Positions 9,201 to 21,100 of a DNA stretch of 64,000 bases are shown in pieces; the first letter of the stretch is position 1, and each line of letters opens with the position of its first letter. The DNA comes from Haliclona indistincta. Its lineage: Eukaryota; Porifera; Demospongiae; Haplosclerida; Chalinidae. Both the position numbers and the translations under genes were made by a program. The stretch lies in NCBI GenBank assembly GCA_964017065.1, contig OZ024792.1, forward strand, positions 6,443,754 through 6,507,753. The letters run 5' to 3'. Under the pieces are notes generated by a model, which was not told where the DNA came from, ran no database searches, and worked only from the letters and a program-made list of their open reading frames with translations.

Positions 9201-12200
9201 CATGATAGTGGAGAGTATTGCTGCACTGCTAGTATTGCAGGGAATCAGACTAAACTAGAAGATTGTGTTGAAGTAAAGGTCACAACTAATGGTGAGTGTA
9301 TTTCAGTATATTAACTGAAAGTTTCATTTGCCAAACTACCTACAGATGCAATTATAATTTCTGGTAATTTAAAAAATTTACATATCGGCAGCTCTGTACA
9401 GCTGATGTGCAGAACACCAAATTTGACAAACAGTGCTATCAAGTGGTTATCTCATGATGGGTCAGTGTTGAACAGCTCAGGTGTTCTGATACTACAGTCA
9501 GTGAACTACACTATCAATGGAACAATGATCACATGCTCAGTGAACTCATCACAACTGATAAACACCATCAATGAGACCATCACACTTACTGTACAAGGTG
9601 AGAGACATTTGATATTACATGCAGCATTGGTCACTCATCTCTGCAGCAACATCAGTTACTAAAGCCACTATTGTCAATCCACCATCATATGTTGTTGATG
9701 GTGACCAGAATGTTGAGCTGCAGTGTACTGTCACACTGAGTAGCACCATTGGACCAGACTACAGTGCTCTCAGTATTGACTGGAGAGACAGCACTGACAC
9801 TATCATCAACAACTGCTCCAGCCCCCAGCCACATGGGAACACACAGATCAGTGACACTTTCTCTTGTAACCTGACACTAGCCACTATCTCAGCTACTAGT
9901 GCAGGACTGTACACCTGTAATGCTGCTATTACTGGAATTAGTGGTGGGAGAGTTGATTTTATTAATGTTCAAGTGCAAGGTGTTTAAATAATAGGTGCTT
10001 CTAAATCATGAGTTCTACTACATTTCATACACAGGATCTCTCCAGAATGCTAATCTCATACCAGTGAATGCTGTTCTTGGACAGTCATCTGTGCTCACTT
10101 GTGAAGTTCACACTTCACTACCAGTCACCACTAACCTGCTCTCAGTCCAGTGGATGCACAGAGGGAGTCTGGTCACTGGTAGTGGTGGGTTTGTACTAAA
10201 GCAAGGATCAGGATCAGGTGCTTCAGTGTATGTGACTGAGTTGACTCTGAGTGAGACTACTGTTGAGAGCTCAGGACTGTACTCCTGTCGTGTGTCTACT
10301 GACAGACAACAAGTAACAGCTGAAGCCAACCTCACTGTAGCATGTGAGTGGATTGAGCTAAACTGTCATCATTTGATTGTCTCTTACAGTTTCTCGTATT
10401 GATGTTCACACTGGACCATCCAATGGATTCCCCTCACAACCTCTACTGGGTACCAGTACTAGACTGAACTGCTCTGTTACACTCCATCCTCAGCTCAGCC
10501 AGCTCACCATCCTCACCATCCAGTACCAGTGGTCCACTAATGGTATGACAAGAGGCAGTGAACAGGAACTAGTGCTACCCAACTTGAGTCCAGCTGATGC
10601 TACAACCTATATACTCCTGCACAGTGACAGTCTCTTCAGCTAACCCAGGAGAACACCTGATCAGACAAATCAGTAATCATTCAATCTATGAACTTGTAGC
10701 GAAAGGTGACTTTGTGAAATGTTGTTTATTAATAATTATTGTTTTCTTCAGTTCCAGCTCCCTCTATTCATCTCTCACCTGGTGGTGGTAACAGATCAGT
10801 TTATTATTCTGGAGAAGATCTCAATGTAACATGTATCAGTAGTGTAGTGGGTGCAGTGTTCACTTGGAGAGCAGTTAATATCACAACACAGCAACCATTG
10901 ATCATACCAAATACTACTGTGAGCAGTGGTAGCAATACCCGTGTACTCATTCTCAGACCAATCAGAGTCAGTTATAGTGTTCTAGTGGACTTTATTTGTA
11001 CAGTAGCATTTCCTGAGAATGCTAAAATTATTGGAAATATGTCTTTAATTCTAGCCAATATAAATGGTAAGATAATGTTTCTGATTATACCATGCAGTAT
11101 TAAATATTTTTCCAGTTCCATCATTGAGTGTGTCAGTGTCTTCCAATGCTAGTACAGTACTGGATATCAGTGGATACAACTCCTTCACTGTACAGTGTGG
11201 AGGAACATTTAGTCCTAGCTCTCATCAATCAGGAGAATCACTTTCATTCATGTTAACCAGAAACAGTGTATCAGTCACTGATGGGCTTTCAACTAGTCCA
11301 GTGATGGCAACAGGAGATACAGTCTCTCAGAGCAACTCAATACAGCAGACTGCACCCCCAGGTCCAGCCACACTAGTCTACAACTGCACTGTTGAGTTTA
11401 GCATCAGTGGATCACTCATTACTACTGCCAGTAACACAGCACAGGTCATTGTGAAGGGTGAGCTAGCCTTGTTAGGGAGACACGGTAGTGTCTCCCTATG
11501 TAGGGTTGAACGAGAAAACAAGATGGCGGCTACATACAATGTATTAGCGTTCAAACGCTGATATTTCGCCTGGTGATGAATTTTATACGTCCAAAGACAC
11601 TTAAATCTGCTATCTGGCGTTGCCCCATCTTACAGTAGCAAGGAGATAGCTCAAGATTGTTACTAAAGTGACGAACCTGGAAACGGTGAAAATCGAGTTT
11701 CGTCATCTTCGTTTTCTTTCTTTCTTTCTTTCCACTCGCCTAGCACCTTTACGTGAGCAGTGCCGAGACCAAAACACCCACGAACAGTCGTGAAATTCTC
11801 CTGGCATGTGCCTTTTGAACTTAGTTTTTAGCGAAACGGCGATATAAATTCCGCGATTTCTCGATCGTGATCCATTGTCAGCTAAGTGTTAGACGCGCGT
11901 ACGCCATTAATGTGATTGCGCAATACGCACGTGACCAAGCTGTGGTTAGCGCACGTGACCAAGCACAAGCTTGAGTATCGCCAAGCCGTATAGATCGCGG
12001 AGAACACATATTTGTCTGGAGTCTTCGAAGAACGGTAAGCTAGCAAGCGCAGAATCACCATTCTGCCTTGCCAGACAATTATAACCGCTGTAAACAAGTG
12101 TGGGCGGGGCTCGTATGCACTGTATTCATGCATGCGTAGGCGAGCTGATATCTACAGCATAAGAATTATTTAGCTACAAGATTAAAATTGTTAATAATAA

Positions 12201-14495
12201 AGAAAAGCCATCAACAACAGGAAAACCAAACCAATGGTGGAAACAAAGATGACACAGTAATTGCATGATATTGAACTGCACTTCACTGAAAAAGAAAAAA
12301 GGACACAAACAAGAAAATTAAAAAGATTTCTATCGAAATCAGAAGGATGTAGGGTTGTGAAATCTACCACTGGTCAACAATGTAAACTAACAAGGAACAA
12401 GCATGGAATGGTAACACGATTGACTTGCTAACAGACCATAGATCCCTACATCAGTGGCTGTACATAAGCTGTCACAAGCTGAATGCACGTCAGGTGTCAG
12501 TCAACAGCAACAAGTTGAACTAGCTATAGTCAACTACAGCAGCCACTGATGTAGGGATCTATGGTCTGTTAGCAAGTCAATCGTGTTACCATTCCATGCT
12601 TGTTCCTTGTTAGTTTACATTGTTGACCAGTGGTAGATTTCACAACCCTACATCCTTCTGATTTCGATAGAAATCTTTTTAATTTTCTTTATACCATTGG
12701 CCCACATGCATCTCTCCTCTCAACCTACCTGGAACAGGTCCCTCACTACCAGCAGCTCCAGTAGTAGTGGCACCAGTGAGTACACCAACATCTGCTGTGA
12801 TACAATGGAGTGTTCCTGTAGTGATCTACTCTCCTGAACAATACACTGTCTACTACACTACCAACAGCAGTGGCTGTCCTACCAACTCAGATGAGGGCTA
12901 CAACAAGAGTGTGACTGTTTATGGTCTCAACCACACTGACTTCTTCACCATAAGAGACCAGCAGTACAATCTGACACTGAACAATCTTCATCCTTACACA
13001 GTGTACTGCTATAAAGTAGTGGCTACTAACACAGAGGGAAGGAATGAGTCTATGATGAGGATTTTCGAGTCTACAGAAACTAGTGAGTGTGTCACTTAAA
13101 ATTAAACTGCAAATTTTTGATTACTTTTTACTTTATCCAGATCCAAGTGGACCTCCTCAGGACTTCACTATCTCAACCACTTCCAGTAACATTACTCAGT
13201 CTATTCTGGTTTCCTCCACTCTCTTCACAACGCAATGGAGTTATTGTCAAATACCTCATTACTTGCACAATTGGTGGTTTGAATTATAGTATCAGAATAT
13301 CTGAAACAAGCCAAGTTGTAAATATCAAACCATTCACTAGCTACACATGTTCTGTGAGTGCAGCAACAATGGTGGGAGATGGTCCATCAGCAACAGTTAG
13401 TGGAACCTCTGATGAAGATGGTGAGTACATCATTCACTATAGCTACTGTGATATCACTCATGATGTGCTGTACAGTCCCTGCAGGACCACCTCGTCAGGT
13501 CTTTGGTATTGCTGAGAGGTCAAATGTAATTTCTCTACATTGGATGGCTCCAGCGACACCAAATGGAGTGATCACTGAGTACCAGCTCCAGTGTTCTGGT
13601 GGTGGACAAGTGTTCAACCGCACTGTGATGGAGACCACAACCACACTGATCAGTGGACTCCTACCATACACCAACTACTCCTGTAGCATCACAGCTCATA
13701 CCAGTGTTGGACGAGGACCTGCAGCAACTACCAATGTGACCACTCTACAAGATAGTGAGCTCAAAATTAAAATAGTGTGCCCAAATTTATAATTATCAAT
13801 CACTAATTCAGTTCCTAGTGGTCCTCCACAAAGCTTCAGACTATTAGCCATGTCTCAAAACATCACTCTCTCCTGGTCTCCTCCTCTCTCCTCACAACGT
13901 AATGGAGTCATCATCAGCTATCTCATCACCTGCAGCTCAGGAGGCAGCATCATCAACAGCACCAGAACCAGCAGTACCAGTCTGACCATCACAGGACTGC
14001 AGCCATTCACCAACTACACCTGTTCTGTGAGGTCCGCAACTATAGTGGGAGATGGACCAGCTGCAGTGAATACAGTAGAAACTCAAAAGGAATGTAGGTT
14101 CCTTAATTATAAAAATAACTACATTATATCTTTGCTCTATAGTTGTTTCAACAACTGCATGCATATGCCCATCTCCCTCACAAGATTTAACAGCTGCAAA
14201 CAGCTTTACTACATCCCATCAACTAATCACAGCAGTGGTAGTTACATTCTTTCTCACTTTTGTTAGCACATTTGTGCTCAGTTTTCTGTTGTTTTTGTTG
14301 ATAATGAAGAGGTCTGGGAATGCAAAAGATCAGAGCAAACTACAAAAACAATCTGAACCAGTAGAAGAAACGTATGAAATGGTGAATACTGAGAAAGCAG
14401 CAGAGGCTGAGTATGACATTGTAGACCATAACAAGAAAGGAGTGACTCTTGAGGAGAACCCAGCTTACTTTGTTCACACATTCCGTCCACAGTAA
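6269..14495 (+). CDS. gene A: Ig/FN3 receptor with tyrosine-bearing tail, no phosphatase (5' end missing, possibly decaying)
   Basis: Eighteen exons: 13 Ig-like, four FN3, then one exon with the membrane segment and a short cytoplasmic tail ending at TAA 14493-14495. It is closely related to the receptor phosphatases B to E in its outer part but has no PTP domain; the next sequence is the promoter region and leader of gene B. No in-frame signal-peptide exon was found, although a remnant of its end (.. CKN, donor GTAAGT) lies just upstream at about 6205-6219 beside the fold-back element. Three exons carry 4-nt insertions that shift the frame (8949-9291, 10390-10705, 13141-13420). Because introns are phase 1 on both sides, skipping those exons would restore an open frame. 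It may be a functional companion receptor using exon skipping, or a young pseudogene. Confidence 0.6.
6657..6740. repeat. four tandem 21-bp repeats in intron of gene A
   Basis: Units at 6657-6677, 6678-6698, 6699-6719 and 6720-6740, consensus GTCCTTCCGCGAACAGATAGA; the last two are identical. They lie in the intron between the first two Ig exons, which is about 720 nt here but about 50 nt in genes B and D, so they belong to inserted DNA. No spacers separate the units and no cas-like gene exists, so this is not CRISPR. Confidence 0.85.
7090..7230. repeat. 141-bp imperfect palindrome in intron of gene A
   Basis: Left arm GGTTAGAGACCTCGG... and right arm ...CCTCGGTCTCTAACC, with inner arms GGGATCTACGCGGTATAGAAA and its complement, and a centre CCCTCGCGCTACGCGCTCG. 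It lies in the expanded intron between Ig exons 1 and 2. Its core resembles that of the palindrome at 4087-4205, suggesting the same MITE-like family. Confidence 0.75.
11458..12310. other. inserted non-coding sequence in the intron before gene A's first FN3 exon
   Basis: In genes B to E this intron is about 62 nt; in gene A it is 1,280 nt. The normal intron sequence is interrupted after GTGAGCTAGCCTTG and resumes at TATACCATTGGCCC (12690). The insert starts with a small hairpin (AGGGAGACAC / GTGTCTCCCT, about 11474-11497) and contains a TTTC run near 11710-11733 and two copies of GCACGTGACCAAGC at about 11926-11965. No coding frame is convincing. Confidence 0.6.
12311..12689. mobile_element. 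fold-back MITE-like element, ~150-bp inverted arms
   Basis: Left arm about 12311-12455 (AAGAAAATTAAAAAGATTTC...) and right arm about 12538-12689 (...GAAATCTTTTTAATTTTCTT) are near-perfect reverse complements around a loop of roughly 80 nt. No open frame. It forms the downstream end of the insertion in gene A's intron. Confidence 0.8.
12738..14093 (+). other. gene A: four FN3 exons
   Basis: Exons 12738-13082, 13141-13420, 13485-13754, 13812-14093. FN3 hallmarks are visible: the early Trp ([20 protein letters not shown]), the central YxI/YxL strand and the late Y-x-C/V strand ([20 protein letters not shown]). The second exon is 280 nt, 4 nt more than its counterpart in gene D, with an extra CAGT near 13197-13201 between SNIT and FWFPP, so its two halves are in different frames. 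The third contains one extra residue (TTTLISGLL). Confidence 0.75.
14143..14495 (+). other. gene A: transmembrane segment and cytoplasmic tail with tyrosine motifs
   Basis: Acceptor CTCTATAG, phase 1, joins KE to FVSTTACICPSPSQD. A hydrophobic run of about 25 residues (VVVTFFLTFVSTFVLSF and on) ends in the stop-transfer KRSGNAK. The tail of about 60 residues has three tyrosines in recognisable contexts: TYEMV, EYDIV (YxxV, SH2-binding-like, close to but not strict ITIM because position -2 is E or A) and NPAYFV (NPxY). This suggests signalling by recruited SH2/PTB proteins, in contrast to the neighbouring phosphatases. Motif reading is certain; function is inferred. Confidence 0.7.
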
Positions 14496-15026
14496 TTGAA
14501 TTTCAATGACTTACATAATATAATCAAACATGTAGTTAGGTGCATGCATACAAGACTAAGTATTGTCAAGAGTTCATGTATAGTCTGTAGTTGCTAGGCA
14601 TTGTATGTGTTTGATACTTTTGAGTATAATATCATTCTGTGCTCAAATTGCCTATTTTGGTGAAAATCGAAAGACACACAATCACGTGGGAGAACATTAC
14701 CAAATCTCCCACTCTCACTTAGTTTTAATTTGTGTTAAAACTACTGTCAACAAATTGTTTAATCACGACTATGAGAATACAAACATTTGAGTGAGTGATT
14801 AAAAGACCGTTATCATTAGAGATATCTAATACTCACGGCTCTGCTATTTTAGAAAGAACTTCTTTGAGCTATCACACACTCAAGGGATTGTACACTTGTT
14901 TTCCATTATCAGAAACACACAAAGTAGTTTGAAATGGTGCGTGGGTGTGAATAAACATCATCTTATTACTTAAAGTGTGATGTTTACAACTTCAAACGAT
15001 CACTGACAGAAATCGATCTGTTCAAA
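14496..15026. other. intergenic region A-B
   Basis: About 530 bases without a convincing gene. The part next to gene B (GCGTGG..TAAACATC, about 14939-14960) resembles the region before gene D's start (about 39711-39727), so it may include a shared promoter or 5' UTR. No TATA box was identified with confidence. Confidence 0.4.
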
Positions 15027-15135
15027 ATGCTACAGCAGCTGCTGCTAGTCTTTGCACTAGCTGCTGTGAGCTGTTATGCTACGGATGGCACAAATTCTAC
15101 CTCTAACCCTTTGGATGTTGATGTGTGCAAGAGTT
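15027..15135 (+). other. gene B signal-peptide exon
   Basis: ATG at 15027 opens MLQQLLLVFALAAVSCYA, a typical leader with likely cleavage after SCYA, followed by a Ser/Thr/Asn-rich stretch and VDVCKS. The donor GTAAGT is in phase 1 and the next exon completes a Cys. This fixes the start. Confidence 0.75.
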
Positions 15136-18100
15136 GTAAGTATTCCCTTTACTTGTTCTGTATCTGATGTGTTGCTGTTCTTCAGGTACCATCAGTGACC
15201 TGATGATTACTCCATCACACAATATCACTATTGAGTCTGGTACTACTGTATCACTGAACTGCACTGCTAAGCATACAAGTGATCAAGATTGCTCAATGTG
15301 TTTGGTGTGGAAGCATAATGACAGGCTTCTCTCTGATGTGATGTTTACAACAATCAATGAAACATTGAGTAGTACATTACCACTCACTGTTAACATAAGT
15401 ACCCAAGGAGAGTATAGCTGTCAAACAAATGGGACAGAGACAGAGTTCGTACAGTCAGTAAACATCACAGCAGCTGGTTAGTGAGAATTATTGACAGTCC
15501 TAATTTTTTTCTGCCTTATTACAGGTATCACTATCAATGGAGTATATACTAACATTCGTATTGGCAATGAAACTATTGTCACTTGTATGATAGCACCGCT
15601 TCCACCAAATACCACCTACAAATGGCTATCCCAGACAAGATCAATAGTGACTAGTTCAGGTATTCTGAAGCTTACAGGAAACCACACTATTGATGAGAGC
15701 AAGTTTACCTGTCTTGTGAACTCGTCACAACTTTACTCTCCTATTGAAAAGACTTTAACTGTCACTGTACAAGGTAATTTATTTTTCGCATTGCTTAATT
15801 TTACTTTTCTTTCCTAAATTAGACACAGCAATAAAACAGGTTCAAATTGAAATGGACAACTTTTTTGTTCTGTTAGGAACAAGAAATGTTCAAATAGACT
15901 GTTCAATTGCAACCACTAACTCGATTGGATCATTATTCAATGCACTACAAGTACTCTGGGAATTGAATGGAACTGAAATATCACATACTATACTCACACC
16001 AGAAAACATTGAACACACTGACTCATTCACAAGTACACTGACAGTTAACATCACAGAATATGATAAAGCTGGTAACTACTGCTGCATTGCCTCACTAGCT
16101 GGGATTGCAAGTGATATGTCTAATTGTATATTAGTCATTGTGTCAGGTAGTTATATGCATTTTCACTATTTGCCTAATGATTACATTGCATTGCATCATT
16201 TTTTTAGAAATAGCAATATCTGGAGATTACTCTGATCTTCAAGTAGGAAGAACCCAAAATATCACATGCACTGTGCCAGGAATACCACCAGAGGCAGTGA
16301 TGTGGAGTGGTACATGGAATAGAGCATCCTTATCATCGAATGTTCTCATGTTGAGTTCTATTGACAGCACTCTCAATGGGACTGAATTCACATGTTCAGT
16401 GAACTCATCAGTGCTGTACTCTGGTAGTCCTAACATGAAGAAAATTATTGTCACTGTAAAAGGTATGTCTACAAAATTTAATTTTAGTATTTCTACTTTC
16501 ACCTTACTCTCTCAGATACAAGAGTGACAACAGTCTCCATTGAGCCTCAGGGTGTCACTGCTCTTGTTGGGTCATCTCCAGTGGTATTCACTTGTACTAT
16601 AACTCTGAATCATGATATTGGTCCTGATCATAGTGCTCTGAATGTTGTCTGGACACAAGATGCAATGTCTGTCACATCCAGTACAACTCGACCAGCTGAA
16701 CTGGAAATGCATAATATGTTTCTTAGTTTAGTAAAAATATCAACTCACACTTCTTTCTCTGAAAAAGAGTATTGCTGTAACACTAGTATCATTGGTACCA
16801 AAGCAGTATCAGTTTGTTCATCAGTTGAAGTTCTTGGTGAGAACTCACATGTTTTGCTTATTTTATGTGAGTGAACTTTCTATAGAAATTATCATCACTG
16901 GACAATATCAACAAATCCAATTAGGTAACACATCTACTGTTACCTGCAGTGTATCAGAATTGATGAACAGTAATATCAAATGGATATCACATGATGGGTC
17001 AGTAGTGAGCAGCTCAGGTGTTCTGATGCTGTTTGGTAACCACACCGTTGATGGAAAGATATTCAGATGTGTAGTGAACTCAACACAGGCTCATTCTCCG
17101 GGAGAATCAAATATCACTGTTACTGTTAAAAGTAAGAGATGATTAATAAACTAATTTTTTTATTTTCTGATTGTTTACATATTCATATGTTAGCATGGTA
17201 ATGATCCCTTCGAATAATCTAATAGTACCTGTTGGCACGAATTCTCATCAACTGACTTGTCGTGTCACTCTGAGTAGTTCTATTGGTCCTAATATCAGTG
17301 CTCTGAGTATATCATGGCAGCGTAGCGGTCAAATGATCAGGTCTTTACATGATAGAACTCAAGTGTCAGAACCAGAAAATAGTGGAGAGAATACAGTTAA
17401 CAGTAAACTGACACTCAGTGATATCAGTGAGCATGATAGTGGAGAGTATTGCTGCACTGCTAGTATTGCAGGGAATCAGACTAAACCAGAAGATTGTGTT
17501 GAAGTAAAGGTCACAACTGATGGTGAGCAACTCATACAACTTTTGTGTAATTTTCTCATTTAAAAATAATGTTACCAGATGCAATAACTATTTCTGGAAA
17601 TTATACTCAATTACAAATTGGCAAGACAATACAGCTATCATGTAGTGTACCAAACCTGATGGACAGTAGTATCAAGTGGTTATCTCATGATGGGTCAGTG
17701 TTGAACAGCTCAGGTGTTCTGATACTACAGTCAGTGAACTACACTATCAATGGAACAATGATCACATGCTCAGTGAACTCATCACAACTGATAAACACCA
17801 TCAATGAGACCATCACACTTACTGTACAAGGTGAGAGACATTTGATATTACATGCAGCATTGGTCACTCATCTCTGCAGCAACATCAGTTACTAATGTCA
17901 CTATCATCAACCCACCATCATATGTTGTTGATGGTGACCAGAATGTTGAGCTGCAGTGTACTGTCACACTGAGTAGCACCATTGGACCAGACTACAGTGC
18001 TCTCAGTATTGACTGGAGAGACAGCACTAACACTAGCATCAACAACTGCTCCAGTCCCCTGCCACATGGGAACACGCAGATCAGTGACACCTTCTCTTGT

Positions 18101-21100
18101 AACCTGACACTAGCCACTATCTCAACTACTAGTGCAGGACTGTACACCTGTAATGCTGCTATTACTGGAATCAGTGGTTCAAGAGTTGGTTTTATTAATC
18201 TACAAGTACAAGGTTCACCAACACTTCAATGTTGCTGTCATGATCATTGTCAGTATTAATTTTCATTGAATAGGTATTGAAGTTAGTGGTCCCTTCCAAA
18301 GCCTTACTATCGGCAGTACTGCAGTGATCACTTGTAGTATAGCTGATCTGTCAGCTCCTACTATCGAATGGTTGTATCAGAATGGATCAGTAGTGAACAA
18401 CTCACATGTTCTGACTCTAGAACCAGTCAACTACAATCACAATAGAAGAGTGTTCACATGTTCAGTGAGCTCATCTCAACTGTACTCTCCTGGTAAAAAG
18501 AATATCACCGTCACTGTTCAAAGTATGTAACTTCAGTAATTTATTGAGCCTTTTTGATTAGTATTAAACTCAGGTACTACTGTTTCTACTGTCACTATAA
18601 GTGAGGACAGCATATCTGCTCTCAAAGGAACTAACAACATTATCATCAGTTGTACAATCGCTCTCAACAATACCATTGGACCTGATTACAGTGCACTGAA
18701 TGTCACATGGACACACAATGGCTCTCAAGCTACAATGCTTCAAGCTACTCCAAGTGGAACGAATGGAGAACCATCATTAATGTTCACTAGTGTATTGACA
18801 TTTAACAGTAATGAATTCACAGACAGTGGCAGCTACTGTTGTGTTGCTGCAGTGATTGGATCTGGTGACTCAAATAAGATGGACTGTGTTACATTGAGTG
18901 TGCTAGGTAAAAATTAATACATCACCAATAAAATTAAAATCATTGTTATGCACAGATATCAGCATATCAGGAGAACACTCAGATCTAACTGTTGGAACAA
19001 CTTACAATATTATTTGCAGTGTACCAGGTCTTGATGACTCTATTGCCATAATGTGGACTAGTAGTGCAGCTGCTGTCCCTGTTTCAACAACAAACACTCT
19101 CACACTGCAGTCAGTGAATAACACATTGAATGGAACTGAGTTCACATGTTCAGTTAACTCAATAAAGTTGCACACAAATAGTCCTACGATGAAAACAATT
19201 ACTGTCACTGTACTAGGTACGTCTCATTTGTCTACTCTCAAATGTATTTGTTATTTTCTTGTAAAGATACAAGAGTTACAACAGTCTCCATTGAGCCTCA
19301 GAGTGTCACTGCTCTTGTTGGGTCATCTCCAGTGGTATTCACTTGTACTATAACTCTGAATCATGATATTGGTCCTCATCATAGTGCTCTGAATGTTGTC
19401 TGGACACAAGATGCAAATTCCAGCGTAGCTCCTAAACTGGGACTACATAGTGTGTTTAACAGTTCAATAACTCTATCAACTCACTCTCCATCCTCTCGAA
19501 AAGAGTATTGTTGTAATGCTGGTATTATTGGAACAAATGCTTTATCAAATTGTTCCTCTATTGAAGTTCTTGGTAAGAAAGTACTTTTCATGTTACTAGT
19601 TTTCAAAGATTTTACAGAAATTGTCATCACTGGACAATACCAGCAAATCCAATTAGGCAGCACATCTACTGTTACCTGCAGTGTACCAGAATTGATGAAC
19701 AGTAATATCAAATGGATATCACATGATGGAGCAGTAGTGAGCAGCTCAGGTGTACTGATGCTGTTTGGTGACCACACCATTGATGGAAGAATATTCAGAT
19801 GTGTAGTGACATCGACACAAGTTCACTCTTCAGGAAAAAAAGGCATCACTGTTACTGTTAAAAGTAAGCCAGGAAAATTATAACTATCCATAATTACAAT
19901 TTATGATCGTTACAGATACATATGTTAACACGGTATCAGTCTCCGTGAATAATCCAATGGTTTCAGTTGGGACTAACTCTTATCAAATGACTTGTTTTGT
20001 CACTCTGAGTAGTTCTATTGGTCCTAATATCAGTGCTCTGAGTATATCATGGCAGCACAACAACCAGCCAGTTGACACATCACAAGATAGAGTTCAAGTG
20101 TCAGATACACTGGATGCACTAAGTTTTTTCACAAATAGTCTCATACTCAGTAATATTAGTGAGCATGATAGTGGAGAGTATTGCTGCACAGCTAGTATTG
20201 CAGGGAATCAGACTAAACCACAAGATTGCGTTGAAGTAAAAGTCACAACTAATAGTGAGTATAATGAATGAAGCAGGGTTCATTACTTAACCTGCCACCT
20301 ACAGCCACAATTAGGATTTCTGGCAGTTTTAAGAATTTACGAATTGGCAGCACATCTATGACTAATTGCAGTGTTCCTAATCTGATAGACAGTACTATCA
20401 AGTGGTTATCTCATGATGGGTCAGTGTTGAACAGCTCAGGTGTTCTGATACTACAGTCAGTGAACTACACTATCAATGGAACAATGATCACATGCTCAGT
20501 GAACTCATCACAACTGATAAACACCATCAATGAGACCATCACACTTACTGTACAAGGTGAGAGACATTTGATATTACATGCAGCATTGGTCACTCATCTC
20601 TGCAGCAACATCAGTTTCTCAAGTCACTATTATCAATCCACCATCATATGTTGTTGATGGTGACCAGAATGTTGAGCTGCAGTGTACTGTCACACTGAGT
20701 AGCACCATTGGACCAGACTACAGTGCTCTCAGTATTGACCGGAGAGACAGCACTGACACTATCATCAACAACTGCTCCAGCCCACAGCCACATGGGAACA
20801 CACAGATCAGTGACACCTTCTCTTGTAATCTGACACTAGCCACTATCTCAGCTACTAGTGCAGGACTGTACTCCTGTAATGCTGCTATTACTGGAATTAG
20901 TGGTGTTAGTACTGATTCATTTAACCTTTCAGTACAAGGTTTGAAAATAAAGGTGCTGATGGTAAATCATAAAATATTACATACAGGTTCTCTAAAGAAT
21001 GCTAGTCTCCTCACACCAATGAATGCAGTTCTTGGACAGTCGTCAGTGCTCACTTGTGAAGTGAACACTTCACTACCAGTCACCACTAACCTGCTCTCAG

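Larger units (their letters stand above)
6269..11457 (+). other. gene A ectodomain: 13 Ig-like exons (types a b e d f g h i j k l m n)
   Basis: Exons: 6269-6559, 7282-7533, 7590-7922, 7981-8235, 8293-8607, 8656-8901, 8949-9291, 9346-9597, 9647-9979, 10035-10343, 10390-10705, 10752-11066, 11116-11457. Most show the Ig pattern of a first Cys, a Trp about 10-15 residues later, and a second Cys in a (Y/F)xC context, for example SLSCTA..LVWKH..GEYSCQ in the first. Many N-x-S/T sites are visible. Exon 7 (343 nt) has an extra AATT near 8955 compared with gene E, although an AG after ATGGTAAC (8966-8973) could rejoin the frame as I-S-V-N-N. Exon 11 (316 nt) has an extra TATA near 10609, changing TTYSCTVTV to TTYILLHSD and then a stop. 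Confidence 0.8.

Noticed and set aside
10108..10335. Long - strand frames opposite Ig exons (also 20967-21290, 32329-32619, 41705-41962, 8543-8818)
   Set aside because: They recur opposite the same conserved sense exon in every paralogue, lack their own splice or start logic, and are shadows of the sense coding sequence.
11882..12133. - strand ORF in the gene A intron insertion
   Set aside because: No recognisable domain, no splice partners, and it lies inside transposon-like DNA.
12767..13515. Treating each Ig or FN3 ORF as a separate small gene
   Set aside because: Each is flanked by phase-1 GT-AG splice sites and lacks its own leader; summed exon lengths in gene E give one uninterrupted frame.
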